Source: Solen grandis
Taxonomy: Eukaryota; Mollusca; Bivalvia; Adapedonta; Solenidae
Direction of reading: 5' to 3'
Length of the DNA: 64,000 nucleotides
NCBI GenBank assembly: GCA_021229015.1
Contig: CM037783.1
Span: 27,347,299 to 27,411,298 of the forward strand
Shown: piece after piece, positions 34,521-46,753 of the stretch
How positions within the stretch are numbered: position 1 is the stretch's first letter
Layout: every line of letters begins with the position of its first letter
Made by a program: the position numbers and the translations under genes
Notes under the pieces: model-generated
The model's database searches: none
What the model was told of the DNA's origin: nothing
What the model saw: only the letters and a program-made list of their open reading frames with translations

Positions 34521-36709
34521 AGATATAAAAAGCATTTTGAATTTTGACAGCTCGATTTATTGAACGGCTATTTTGTCATATGTAAATTAACTTTGCCATG
34601 GATAATTACTTAATTTACTGAGCCATACATCAATATGAAATACAAACAAAATACTTTTCAAACGAAGATCATTTGTTTCTGTAACAAATTGTATTCGTTT
34701 TGGTATAAGAAAGGACATTGATGCTCCTTTATGACCTGTCAGTTGATTCATTTACATTATATCCAAAGAAAACGTCTACTGTGATACAGCAAACGATATA
34801 TGTCGTGTAAATAAGTGTTAATCGTGATTTGAATGCCATACTTTATCCGAATATTAATGTAATGAATGTGTCGGCTGTCTACAGCATTTACAAGGTGCAA
34901 CATTGTCATGACAACGAATATGAATATTGTACTCAGTGCTACTTCTCATTTCTTTTCCGCATTTTATGCTTGGTAGTTTTTCTAAGTCTAACACTCCCCT
35001 TTATAGACTAGAATGTATACCGTTTTTTATATGTGTTTTTTTTTTTATTTTACTTTATTTTTTGTACATTAAATTACCATTCGAAAAAATAATGACAACA
35101 CAATTGTCTTTTACAATGAAATAGAATGTGATTTTCTCCACTGCAAAATAATAATGATAAAAATAATAATAATTTGAATATTGACATTCCAACCTATGTT
35201 ATAACAAAAAGTTTTTCATTGCAAAGCATTAGCTGAAAATGTTAGCCTACTTTATCCTTAAAGTTTTCCTAGCCTACTTTACCTTTTTTTTGTGCAAATT
35301 TACTTATTTTTGCTTTCTATAGCAACAATAACTTAAAACATATTTCAGAGCTGTTACAATATTTCATAAAAAGATGCTAACATGAACATTAGGATTAAAA
35401 GACCTACTTTGGAATTTAGGGGTCAATATAATACTTTGCCAAGGATTCAGATGAAAAAATGTCTGTTAATTCGCACCTTTCTGCAGAGTATTTATGAAAC
35501 TACAAGAATTGATGCAATAAAAATGGTGCTTAACTGCTCGGAGAAAGGTACTCTAGAACATAGGCTCTTGAATTAATCGAAAATTGTACGTTAATGAAGC
35601 AAATGACGCAATCTTCAGGAAAAAACGCACTCTGTCGCCATTTTATTTCACTACTTTATCTAAACAAAGGTCACGTGATTCTCATCCCTGGTGAAGAAAA
35701 GAGAGAAAGGAAAAGGAATGAGTAGGTAATATTATAGGAAGAACAATGAAGAAGAGAAAAAAGGAGAACAGGTATGGTGTGAAAGGGTATATTAACAAAA
35801 GAAGAGATCTCAGGATATATATAAAGTGTGAGGAATAGAAATTCGGGAGTGAATGGGATTGTTAGGTATTAAAGGCAGAGAAGAGTGAGGTAAAATCTTG
35901 ATAGAAAAAAAAAATAGTAAAATGAAAACCGTGCATGAGAGCCTACGACCAGGATCATGCTTTGATTGAGACCTAAACTGTACAACAGTAAAGCGGATGA
36001 GTTCGCACCTAACTGACATTTTAACAATGCATAGTTCGCATTGTGCAGACATTCCGTGAAATATTGCATTTTCTTTATAATGTACACATTATGTTTTACT
36101 TGTGATGACTTTGGCACGGGAATAAGTTGTATCTATTTTTAGATATTTTAATATAAGAATGAGAAAATCATATTTCTTTATGATTTATTATTTCTTTGAC
36201 TTATAATATTTACATAGAAAAATTCCTTCAAAAGTTGAAAAAGCAAATAATTAAACCAGTGTTATCAAAATAAAGTTTTTTTTTTCCAACGAAACGGAAA
36301 CGTTTATCAAATAGCCTATGGGTAATGTTATAATTGTTGTTAATCACATTTCCATAAGGCTCCAAACTTTATTGAATAAGATATAATCATTTTAAAACAT
36401 TAACTTTAATAATACATTTTGCCTTATATATAATAATGTTTCAAACATGTGTGCATTTGTGATAGAAATTATATTCTGAAGCTTATCTTTTCAGTATACT
36501 GTACCAGGTTTTTTTTACATTTGTAAAACGAAATAATGGGGAAACATACAAATTGATTTTATTTTCAGTTGATTATTTCTATTCCTCATGAGATACGTTT
36601 ATGCACGTTAATCTTTTATTTATTCATGCTTTAACGGGGACCTCCATTTTTATCCTGTGGATTGTGATTAATATGGGAAACGTTCTTTTGCAATAATAAT
36701 GATAATGAT

Positions 36710-36710
<1 letters not shown>
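34521..36710. other. intron stretch without recognised features
   Basis: AT-rich. It contains poly-T and a purine-rich block at 35690-35900 (GAAAAGAGAGAAAGGAAAAGG). TTTATCCTTAAAGTTTTCC and similar AT runs recur weakly. No exon is seen. Confidence 0.45.

Positions 36711-36792
<82 letters not shown>
36711..36792. repeat. (ATCA)n microsatellite
   Basis: About twenty uninterrupted ATCA units. Confidence 0.97.
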
Positions 36793-37333
36793 TGCCAACT
36801 TTGATAGAAAGAACATGATACAATTACAGAGACTTTTCTATGATGTAAATATGCGCTTCTGTGAATATAGCAATATAGATATACATACATTAACGTACAT
36901 CAAATTAATGTACATTAATGTAAATAGAACGTGTTTTTTTCTCTTCATAACTGCTTCACATATTTCTTTTCTACCTACTTAACAGATCAAACAAATGTGT
37001 AATGCAGAAATACCATCATGTCATTTGTTGTGTATGATGTATATATACACCGATGAGAAAAACGTTTTATGCACATTTATGTCCATTACTTTATGTATAT
37101 TGGTGGTATTTTGATGGCCATTATAAGCAGAAAATGAGTGTTAGCCATTACTTCAGTAGAGAAAAAAAAATTATGGTGGGATTCCAACCATTTGAGGTGT
37201 TTGTAAAAGTTATCATGTATTCATTGTTTCCGATTTTAGTGTTGTTAACATGTATGTATCTATCAAAGGTTAGAAAAATAACAACTAAACAAACTTTAGA
37301 ACTATAGTTGTAAGTTAAAATATGAAATATGAT

Positions 37334-37520
37334 GGGCGCCGTGGTCCAGTGGTAACGTATCCGATTACGCATCCGAATGGTTGTGGTTTCGAACCCCGTT
37401 GGAGGCAAGAATTCTTCACGACCTTCCCAGGCGCAAAGTACTGGTCCAACCCAGGAACCGTCGAGAGGGATTAGTATAATTTGTAAGAACTTGTTTCCAA
37501 ATCGACGTAGAATAAATAAG
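37334..37520 (+). repeat. tRNA-derived SINE, full length
   Basis: A box TGGTCCAGTGG (37342-37352) and B-box region GGTTTCGAACCCC (37385-37397). The body has TTCCCAGGCGCAAAGTACTG and GTCGAGAGGGATTAGTATAA, ending AGAATAAATAAGTTAAAATT. The head resembles a tRNA with a decayed anticodon arm. The minus-strand frame 37148-37567 is spurious. Confidence 0.85.
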
Positions 37521-37689
37521 TTAAAATTGAAATTATATATAATGGTAAAATTTGAGCCAAATATCATGATTAATTGTGTGCAGTATACTTTTTGTCTAAG
37601 AAGTGCGTCTACTACAGGGTGATTATCGTTATGAGTTCAAATTACTTGATCAGTCAGTTTTAGATATTTTATTTTATATGTACATCATT

Positions 37690-37985
37690 CATATTTTATC
37701 ATTTCATTAACGCCGAATGTATTTTTAAAAGATATTTCTTTAATGACGTCAGTTATGTTGTTTATCTTTCAATTGAAAGACAATAAAAAAATGATTGATT
37801 GCTTGGTTGGATGGTTGATTGGTGTTAATTTTACGCTGGTTTCTGTTCATTTGTGATAATCCACCCACGCCGAATAAATATTTTAAAGATGATGACGTCA
37901 GCTATGTATTTAATTTTTCCCAAAACAACAAATTAAAGATTGTGATTGATTGATTGGTGTTAATATTAGCCGGTTTCTGTTCTGA
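37690..37985 (+). repeat. tandem duplication of about 150 bp
   Basis: AACGCCGAATGTATTTTTAA / CACGCCGAATAAATATTTTAA, TGACGTCAGTTATGT / TGACGTCAGCTATGT, and TTGATTGGTGTTAATTTTAC / TTGATTGGTGTTAATATTAG occur in the same order twice. Each half contains one exact TGACGTCA. Confidence 0.75.
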
Positions 37986-38499
37986 AATGAAGATAAAACA
38001 GCTGCGCATAGATGAAACGAAACATCTTTTGTGACTTTCATCAAAAGCAAAAAAAAAAAAAAACTCTTTTAAAAATTTTCGCGTAAAATAAGTAACATGA
38101 ACCTGTCAACCTTCTATTAATGTAAGTCTACGAAATATACAAGCCATCGACTCTAGCCACTCAACCACGGGTGCAAAAGAGAAAGGTAGGCAGATGTAAT
38201 GCTATGTCGTCAAAATAATTTTACACATTTATTGGATAGATATTTTGGAACAATACAACATATTGAAACGAGGCAAAAAAATATTGATTTCCTTTGACTG
38301 GTAACTCATTTACCATCCTGCCTTTTAATAACAAGAAATATCTTTTTATAAAATACGCGGCGATAATTGGGATTAAAGTAATGAAAAGGGAAGAACGGTT
38401 ATATGACGTACGGATCATTATCTGTGAAGCATTTCATCAAGAAAGTTATAAAAGTGTCCTCTCCACCGCAATCGTCGGAGGAAATGCGCACCGTCTTTC

Positions 38500-38720
38500 C
38501 GCAAATCAGACCATAGTATACTGCAGATGTTTATAACGTTCGGCCTAAAACATGTCTCAATGTGCATCAATGAGAAAAGTTTTTATAAAACAATTTTATA
38601 TTTATCAAAGAAACTGTAATTCTGTCGGAATATATTAATATAATTTCGTGAACACGAAGTTTGTTTAGGCTAGTTTCCGTCTCAGCAATAAATGGTGCGT
38701 AACTTTCTTTCGTGAGTATA
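38500..38720 (+). repeat. dispersed repeat shared with 53095-53300
   Basis: CAGATGTTTATAACGTTCGGCC, CTCAATGTG, AAACTGTAATT and TAATTTCGTGAACACGAAGT correspond in order to the block at 53095-53300, at roughly 70-75 percent similarity by eye. Unclassified. Confidence 0.55.
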
Positions 38721-38789
38721 GAAATAGGATAAAAATCGGTAAAATTCTCATTCGACGCTGTCGTTCGTCATCACCACTAAATAGATCAA

Positions 38790-38892
38790 AAGTGAGGTTA
38801 GACACCTACACCAGCGTGGCAGCACTATGTCTGTCACTGTCTCCAAATCACTGAACTACTGTCAATGCGACGTTAAACCTAACAAACAAACA
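38790..38892 (+). repeat. SINE tail (29868 family)
   Basis: GTGGCAGCACTATGTCTGTC, then GCGACGTTAAACCTAACAAACA. Only the 3' part is present. Confidence 0.65.
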
Positions 38893-39117
38893 AAATAATT
38901 CACAATTCCCTCAAAATAATTCACAGTTCCTTCCAAATAATTTCTTTGTTCCCTCAAATAAATAAAGTTATCACATCATGTGAACATCTAATATGTGGTG
39001 TTTGAGAGACACCAAAAAAATAGATTGAACGTGGAGGTTAACCGAAATAGGCTGCAGGGATGCAGGTCCAAAGCGCGACCAAAATGGCGAAATCCCACTA
39101 AATGTATATGATAGGGG

Positions 39118-40630
39118 TTATCATACAAAGCCTCTTGATCCCTGTGTACATTACTTACTGTAAGTGATGGAGGTAGTCATATAAAGCTTCATGGTCCCTG
39201 TGTACATTACTTACTGTAAGTGATGGAGGTAGTCATATAAAGCTTCATGGTCCCTGCGTACATTACTTACTGTAAGAGATGGAGGAAGTCATATAAAGCT
39301 TCATGGTCACTGTGTACATAACTTACTGTAAGAAATGGAGGTAGTCATATAAAGCTTCATGGTCCCTGTGTACATAACTTACTGTTAGAGATGGAGGTAG
39401 TCATATAAAGCTTCATGGTCCCTGTGTTCATTACTTGGTGTAAGGGATGGAGGTAGTCATATAAAGCTTCATGGTCCCTGTGTTCATTACTTGGTGTAAG
39501 AGATGGAGGTAGTCATATAAAGCTTCATGGTCACTGTGTACATAACTTACTGTAAGAGATGGAGGTAGTCATATAAAGCTTCATGGTCACTGTGTACATA
39601 ACTTACTGTAAGAGATGGAGGTAGTCATATAAAGCTTCATGGTCACTGTGTACATAACTTACTGTAAGAGATGGAGGTAGTCATATAAAGCTTCATGGTC
39701 ACTGTGTACATAACTTACTGTAAGAGATGGAGGTAGTCATATAAAGCCTCATGATCCCTGTGTACATTACTTACTGTAAGAGATGGAGGTAGTCATATAA
39801 AGCTTCATGGTCCCTGTGTACATAACTTACTGTAAGAGATGGAGGTAGTCATATAAAGCTTCATGGTCACTGTGTACATAACTTACTGTAAGAGATGGAG
39901 GTAGTCATATAAAGCTTCATGGTCCCTGTGTTCATTACTTGGTGTAAGGGATGGAGGTAGTCATATAAAGCTTCATGGTCACTGTGTACATAACTTACTG
40001 TAAGAGATGGAGGTAGTCATATAAAGCTTCATGGTCACTGTGTACATTACTTACTGTAAGAGATGGAGGTAGTCATATAAAGCTTCATGGTCCCTGTGTA
40101 CATTACTTGGTGTAAGGGATGGAGGTAGTCATATAAAGCTTCATGGTCACTGTGTACATAACTTACTGTAAGAAATGGAGGTAGTCATATAAAGCTTCAT
40201 GGTCACTGTGTACATAACTTACTGTAAGAGATGGAGGTAGTCATATAAAGCTTCATGGTCCCTGTGTACATAACTTACTGTAAGTGATGGAGGTAGTCTA
40301 TAAAGCTTCTTGATGTGTGTACATTACTTGGTGTAGTCATAGAAAGCTTCATGGTCCCTGTGTTCATTACTTGGTGTAAGTGATGGAGGTAGTCATACAA
40401 AGCTTCATGGTCCCTGTGTTCATTACTTACTGTAAGGGATGAGGTAGTCTAACAAAGCTTCTTGTTCCCTGTGTACATTACTTACTGTAAGTGATGGAGG
40501 TAGTCATACAAAGCTTCATGGTCCTTGTGTACATTACTTACTGTAAGTGATGGAGGTAGTCATTCACAGCTTCATGGTGCCTGTGTAAATTACTTGCTGT
40601 AAGTGATGCATGTAGTCATACAAAGCTCCT
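39118..40630 (+). repeat. 56-bp minisatellite, about 27 units
   Basis: The unit reads GTAGTCATATAAAGCTTCAT, then GGTCACTGTGTACATAACTT, then ACTGTAAGAGATGGAG. The central units are nearly identical; units at both edges are more diverged, as in arrays homogenised from the middle. Each unit has ATATAAAG, a TATA-like string, and one HindIII site. Confidence 0.96.
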
Positions 40631-40899
40631 TTGTTCCATAATGGATCGCTAGGATCGTCTATAGGCCAGAGGAATAATATAGCTCTATGTGCATAGAAAA
40701 GAAATCGATCAAAAGAGAGTGAATAAATGCAGAATTAAAAACAGCTCGTAATTGCAAACACGGATAATCATGCGATGGTAATGATGGGAGAAAAAAAAGT
40801 AGGTTTGACCAAACAAATTCTGTCATAATCCACAGCTCCCTTCATAATATCAGAATTGTTCATCTGTACTTTCCTTTAGCATTATTGTATTAAGAAATT

Positions 40900-40916
40900 G
40901 GGGGGGGGGGGGGGGG
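40900..40916. repeat. poly-G tract (17 G)
   Basis: An uninterrupted run of G on the plus strand, prone to length error in sequencing. Confidence 0.95.
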
Positions 40917-41136
40917 TGTAAATAGAATAAAACATAAACAATAATATAAGAAAGCTGATCATTGTTATTTTGAAAAAAACAACAATAACAACACAACAAA
41001 AAAAGAAACTTAAGCAAGAAATTATATTATGTTAAAATACCCCCAGCATGAGCAGCAGGACATGTACATTGTAAACTGCACCTCCAGACGACTTATTTAT
41101 TTGGAAGCATATGGCCTCACTCTGTGTGTCGAGGTT

Positions 41137-41244
41137 TTATCCCTCGGTGGCCATGGAGTCTGGTTTAGTCGTATCTTCATCGCTCCCGGCTAAACTGAGT
41201 CCCGTAACATGTTCATATTGATCCTCAAACGACAGTGCTAAGAT
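41137..41244 (-). CDS. probable terminal coding exon of a minus-strand gene nested in the UNC93-like intron
   Basis: On the minus strand GGTATTTATTACAG is followed by 35 open codons and a TAA. The peptide begins ILALSFEDQYEHVTGLSL and ends with an acidic tail (SDEDTTKPDSMATEG). AATAAATAAG, a standard poly(A) signal, lies about 35-45 bases after the stop. The coding part is GC-richer than its surroundings and ends in a typical short acidic C-terminus. I cannot name the protein and found no matching upstream exon at higher coordinates, so the frame entering the exon is assumed to be phase 0. A chance open stretch of this length is possible. Confidence 0.5.
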   Translation of the reverse strand: MLALSFEDQYEHVTGLSLAGSDEDTTKPDSMATEG

Positions 41245-42189
41245 CTGTAATAAATACCATGGCTTGAAAATTGGCCCCACCATTTTGCCTTAGTCTAAAT
41301 AAGCTGCCCAGATGTTTATAGTCTTTAATCAGGGGTTCGTCACACAAGTAATACTTTCAACACGCAAATCTCTATTTTATCGTGACATTTCCTGATCTCG
41401 TTGAAATCTTCCATCTTTTCTAGAAGCTGGATCAACGACAAATCAAGCGGTTTTTTTCCCGTAGATTTGCTGAGTTTTGATATTGCGTTGAAATATATAT
41501 GGCCACGATGGGGGAATAATGCAATATTTTAAGTGCTTGCAGTAGTAATTAAATTACCCCGTGTAATATTATGTTGCATGTAAGACAAATCTCTAAAGAT
41601 CAATCCCTCTTGAAGTCATCTGATGTTTTGTTGTGATGTAAAGCGGATCAACATAGAGGCAAGATTTCGAACAGCATGATATGGTATCGGGATGTCTAAT
41701 TGTTCCTAAACTTCCGAGACTTTATGTGTAAAATAGTTCTAGAATTTCGAATATTATAGGTTCTGCAAAGGAACAATACTTTCGGAAATATGATTAATCG
41801 TGGTTTTCATTATAATGTCACAATCATGTTCGCTGATATGTTGTGGAAATTTAACTTTGCAAATCAAAATACGTCGATAATTCACTTAATGCTTTTAAAC
41901 TTTTCATTTTCTTATTTAAAAATAAAATCGTAAGCTAATCTAAACATCTTATGAGCACCCACTTCCTTTTTCGATTCTTTTCTTTTGTATGGATATAAAA
42001 AGAATTGAAATATACCTCCAAAAGTATTATAGTCATATTTGGATTTTGTCTACATGAGATTGTCTATACTGATATATGTATCGTACACTAAGTAGAAACG
42101 TGGCTCAGTTGCATTATCCTGTCATCAGGCCACCCAGTCCTGAGACTATCCTCATATGTTGAGTGTCTAATGAGCAATGTGCTATCAAT
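41245..42189. other. intron stretch without recognised features
   Basis: If the exon at 41137-41244 is real, this is its upstream intron. AT-rich; no splice donor with an adjoining open frame could be chosen. Confidence 0.4.
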
Positions 42190-42664
42190 CAGTGTGGCCA
42201 TACCACGTGGTAAATGACGTCATTTTAAGCTATTGCGAAAAGAATATTTTGCATCGATTCAGAGGAAAAAATTGCTGTAAATATTTTATTTTTTAGTCAA
42301 TTTATTATGGTATATAGCTCATGAGAAGCGGAAAATTTGCCATACGTATAGGTCGCAATGATTCTTTTGTCAGATGTATAGTTTTTTCTAACATTCTGGA
42401 AAACCCGAGTTTTTGTTTAGTTTGCTAACACGTAAAGCACATCGCTAATAATGTTTTCCCGAATGTTAGGAAAAACTGTACATCTGACAAAATAATCATT
42501 AGGGCTTTTGTGTTTTGCACAGATTTCCGCTTCGCATACGCCATATCCCATTAAGATGGTAAAGAAATGAAATAATTTCAGCATTTTTCTTTTTCGAATC
42601 GAGGCAAATCACTGCTTGCGATAGCTTAAAATGACGTCATATACCACGTGGTATGGCAACACTG
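42190..42664. mobile_element. foldback MITE D, copy 1, with E-box and CRE in each arm
   Basis: The left arm starts CAGTGTGGCCATACCACGTGG, then TAAATGACGTCATTTTAAGC. The right arm ends with the reverse complement, GCTTAAAATGACGTCATATA then CCACGTGGTATGGCAACACTG. Further in, GTCAGATGTATAGTTTTTTC is inverted as AAAAACTGTACATCTGAC, so the two halves fold on each other for most of the ~475 bp. Exact CACGTG at 42204-42209 and 42645-42650; exact TGACGTCA at 42215-42222 and 42632-42639. No coding capacity and no clear target duplication. Confidence 0.85.
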
Positions 42665-43784
42665 ATAAACTGGAACAATTTTTGGATGTTGCGGCCGAGG
42701 TTTAAACCCATGACCTCCATTACTCTTATTACTCAGTCATATGACCGTCCAACAGTAGTAACAGTTATGATAAGAACAGCATTTTTGTCATAGATTTCAT
42801 TTCATCATACATATTTTCATCATTATTAATATCAGCGGCCATTTTTTTCCCCAAAGACTCAGTAAAAAAAAACATTTTACAAAATCGGTCAAATACATAG
42901 AGTGCCAAGTTTTTGTGGTAATAAAACTATCGATCTTTTAGTGTACGTCCCCTTTGTACCCTGGAATTATTTAAATTATACCACTGTATGCCACTGAGTT
43001 AAAAGCAAACGTTTTATGTCTCTAGAACTGTCCGTCTTTCAGGCGTTATCAATAATATTTTGTAACCCGCCCTATGTTTATGTCAAGGAACATACCGCAG
43101 TTTAAATATCTAAATGTCTGTAGAAAGTTGCATGCTTTCAACTGTTCTTTGATTTATGTCCCACGTTGTTATTCAGAATCGATGCTTTAGATTTCATTTA
43201 TACAATTTCTTAGCGTTTTTTTTTTCTTTTATTTTTTCCTTCATAAAACATTATAACACTTTTAACTTATATACCATACAACCATTTCCCGAGGAATCAC
43301 GTTAAAATGAAGTTAAAATGAATATTTGAATGCAAGTTTTATTTTAATTAAATGAAAGAAATACACTTAAAGTACTTGACGCAGACTTCGGCCTTCTGAC
43401 AAGTGATTTAAAAAAAGAGACCATATGACTGCTGATTTAAGTTATTTCCCGGCACGTTTATGAACATATGTATGAACATTTCATCAGAGGAACGACAATA
43501 CCCGTTATAATTCACTGATTTAAATTGACCAATCAGAGACTTAGAAAAAAATCTTAGATCTATGTTTATTTCCTACTGAACAATGTGTGGAAGTGTACAC
43601 CAGCATGTAGATTAGATGGTCGGGAAGTGCTCGTTGATTTTCGTAGGTTTACGTCTCATTTCGGAGTGGATTGGTCTATATTTTTATTCGCTGCGTAAGA
43701 GTTATATATGATATATTGTATTTTATACTTGACTTGTAAAAATTAAAAGACAGAGGCATGTCAGATCATTTATATTGCGAAAAC

Positions 43785-43965
43785 GCATGCAGAAATAAAG
43801 TGTTGGAAATGTTGGAATTTTTAGAAAAAGCATGCAGAAATAAATTGTTAGAAATGTTGTAATTTTTAGAAATAGCATGCAGAAATAAACTGTAGGAAAT
43901 GTTGTAATTTTTAGAAATAGCATGCAGAAATAAACTGTAGGAAATGTTGGAATTTTTAGGCACAT
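43785..43965 (+). repeat. 45-bp tandem repeat, about four units
   Basis: AGCATGCAGAAATAAACTGT then AGGAAATGTTGTAATTTTTAG recurs at about 45-base spacing. The minus-strand frames with repeated YFCML or LFLHA are translations of this array, not genes. Confidence 0.93.
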
Positions 43966-44034
43966 GTTGGCAGGAGTTGGGGAAAAGTTACGTACGCTCC
44001 ACTAATGTTGCGTCGGTGATCTCCGCTGAAACTG

Positions 44035-44185
44035 CCGAGGAGTTCACGTGCAGTCCGCTGATACTGCCGGGATGTTTACGTGCACTCCGCTAAAACTGTC
44101 AGGATGTTTACGTGCACTCCGCTAAAACTGTCGGGATGTTTACGTGCACTCCACTGACACTGCCATGGTGTTTACATGCTTTCCG
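44035..44185 (+). repeat. 32-bp tandem repeat, four to five units
   Basis: GTGCACTCCGCTAAAACTGT then CGGGATGTTTAC repeats, with diverged edge units (CCACTGACACTGCCATGG). Confidence 0.9.
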
Positions 44186-44564
44186 CTGGTCACGGTCGTG
44201 TAGTTGGTAAAATATGAAGATTTCTTGTTCAAGTTCCGTCACAATCTTTGCGATCATTCCAGAATAGCTCACTTCTTATACTAAAGATGCATCATAGCAG
44301 CTTGCAAAAGCAATATTTTCAATACTGGGTTATCGAGGAACAGAGGATTAGTGTCAATGACCGCTGTTAACTGATCGAAGATGTTGAAATAAGAACCTCA
44401 AAACTTTAACACAACAGCAACTTGCGCCATTTTATATACAAAAGACTTAAATTGTTTCCAGCATGTACACACCTCTAATATCTTCAAAATATATTTTGAC
44501 ATATCATACATTTAAACGAAAAAATTGTAGGAGTTCGTCAATTGGTACAGTTCAATTAACACAG

Positions 44565-45085
44565 CTTAAAGCAGCTCGTTCACAGTTGATTTGCAGATTT
44601 TTTCTGCTCTGTCTGTCTCTCTCTCGTTTAAGTTGGTTAAGCCTTTGTTTCCAGACAAACAAACTCGGGAAGTGCAGGTCGCACGCTATTTTGCGTAACG
44701 CATTTCGGGGAATTCTGGTTAAATATAGAATACTATATCCCCGAAGCATGTGCTTGCAGTACCACGTGACAAATTGCGCACCATGGGTTCTTCACCAATT
44801 CCAGGTAGCGAATTCGCAAGTGTTATTATTTTTTCAGTCAGTTAAGTGGGTGCATGCGCAAAGAGTGAATGTGATCAGTCATGTGACGGCGCACGTCATA
44901 AGAATATCTAAATATAGGCTTTACAGGTTTAGTACCGTGCGTAACGTTTTCGCCTGTGATTGAGAAACCACACACCTTTTTACAATTACAGAAAGTTATA
45001 TTTGGTGATCATGCGTCTGTAGTACGATATTGACAGAGATAATACACACACAGAGTTTTAGTCAATGATCATCTATGAACGAGCG
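44565..45085 (+). repeat. duplicated block, copy 1 (partner 46185-46700)
   Basis: GCAGCTCGTTCACAG, TATCCCCGAAGCA, GTACCACGTGAC, GTTCTTCACCAATTCC, AAATATAGGCTTTA and CATGCGTCTGTAG all recur in the same order 1.6 kb downstream. The 166-codon frame over it (44463-44963) has an unordered composition, is broken in the partner copy, and is not supported as a gene. Confidence 0.75.
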
Positions 45086-46184
45086 AGATGCTTTAAATAC
45101 CAAGCACAAGTACGCTTGGGGGAAAGACGTTGAGTAGACAAGAAAATTGTCCGATAAGCATATTTAAAGGCTGCGTCATTCCTTCTCCCCTTGCTACCAT
45201 AATACCCCTCTCCCAGTTTTTATTGTACGATTAATCATGCCGGCTACGTCTGACAGCCGTCCAGAGGGACTCCCCACTACCGGAGCTAAATTTCACTAAA
45301 TAATACTCCCGTTCCTTCTGAGTGGCCCTAATTCAATAACGGCGCCTCAGTAACTCTGCATCTGAACACCGCGATCGACAATTATTCCCCTTTGTACCCG
45401 GCCCGTATTGTGTACCGTACTTTCAAAGTCTATCAGAAGAAGTTAACTAAGTTTTGTTCGGCGTGGTGCCGTTTTGATTGCTAGACCATTAAGTGAGCAA
45501 TGGCATCTGCAATGTTTACGTATATGTTTGCCAAACATACATTCATTGATGTTACCAGAACCGGTTACACAAATTCAAGAGTTGGTGGGAGGAGGCTACA
45601 TTAAAAAATGTAGTCAGTAACAATGCAACGCTTGAGGCTGGTCTGAGCCATTAGAAGGGTTCTTATGTTCAGTTCTGGTTGGACTGCGCTACATTAAAAC
45701 AATAGGCAGTGTAAATGCAACGACTTACCGCTTGTCCGGCCCATTAGAAGGGTGCAGTTCTAGTTGGACCCCCCCCCCCACACACACACACAACCCCTTT
45801 GAATCTGCTAGCGGTTAGTGTTACGGTAAATAAAATACAAACACGTTTACAATGGCTTTCTCGGTCATGCTTTCTTTATTTAGTTTTGCACTTACAACAT
45901 CTGCAATATTGCCACTGATAAATAAAATTTGTTTATATCAGCATATTATTGCATGAGTTTTCCAAACTTTGGAAAAAAAATAACATCCAAAATGCAGAAT
46001 CATTGAAATCCTAACACTGTTTCTTATTTTCCAACAAACATATTCTATTCACTAGAACTATTCATGTTCTATCATGATTTTTCACTACTTGAAATATATC
46101 AAATTATATTTGTTTGCATGTTCTTAGTTTTGCATTCGAAAAACAACAATGTTCTAATTTTGCATTTTCACATTATTTGTTCAA
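45086..46184. other. intron stretch with one GC-richer block
   Basis: Block 45170-45450 is non-repetitive and pyrimidine- and GC-rich (CCTTCTCCCCTTGCTACCAT, CGATTAATCATGCCGGC). It may be conserved non-coding DNA. Poly-C then (CA)n is at 45769-45792. The rest is AT-rich. Confidence 0.35.
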
Positions 46185-46700
46185 AGCAACTCGTTCACAG
46201 ATGATCCGTAGAAATTAAGAAAAAATAATTTTCTACTTTACCTCTTTAAAGTTAGTGAAAAATAAACTCGGCAAATGTACGTCAAATTGCACGGGAAAAC
46301 GTTGTTTTAGTTAACGCAACTTAGGCGAAATCGGTTAAATATAAAGTTTAGTATCCCCGAAGCAATTATGCTTGCGGCACCACGTTATACGTTTTGCAGC
46401 ATGGCGTCTTCACCAGTTCTTGGCAGCGATTTCTTAAGTTCAGCCTTTAAACTAAGAGCATGCACGAAGGATAAATGTGATCAACCGTGTGACGGCAAAT
46501 GAAAATCTAAATATAGGTTTCATATTTCTAAATATAGTTTCAATACCGCCAGTGACGGTATTACTTGTGATGAGAAAACCACCCATTTTTTACATTACGA
46601 ATGGTTGCATCGGGTGACCATGCGTCTGTAGACTGGAATTGATATACTAATACAAACATGTTGTTTAAGTCTAATTCTTAGTCAAAGATCATCTTTGAAC
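46185..46700 (+). repeat. duplicated block, copy 2 (partner 44565-45085)
   Basis: Same order of motifs as copy 1: AACTCGTTCACAG, TATCCCCGAAGCA, GCACCACGTTATAC, GTCTTCACCAGTTC, AAATATAGGTTTCA, CATGCGTCTGTAG. Diverged by substitutions and small indels; the reading frame of copy 1 is not kept. Confidence 0.75.
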
Positions 46701-46753
46701 GAGCTGCTTTAAATATATGAATCTGTGTAATATTGGTTCTATATCATCTTTAA

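Noticed and set aside
37148..37567. 139-codon minus-strand frame
   Set aside because: Antisense reading through another SINE; no homology signal.
42690..42750. GCGGCCGAGGTTTAAACCCATG as a reverse SINE head
   Set aside because: Too short and diverged to assign; no body or tail beside it.
43723..43965. Repetitive minus-strand peptide (YFCMLFLKI...)
   Set aside because: Translation of a 45-bp tandem repeat; two frames are open at once because the unit is a multiple of three.
44463..44963. 166-codon open frame on the plus strand
   Set aside because: It lies over a duplicated non-coding block; the partner copy at 46185-46700 breaks the frame, and the composition (many Cys, Arg, Ser with no pattern) is not protein-like.
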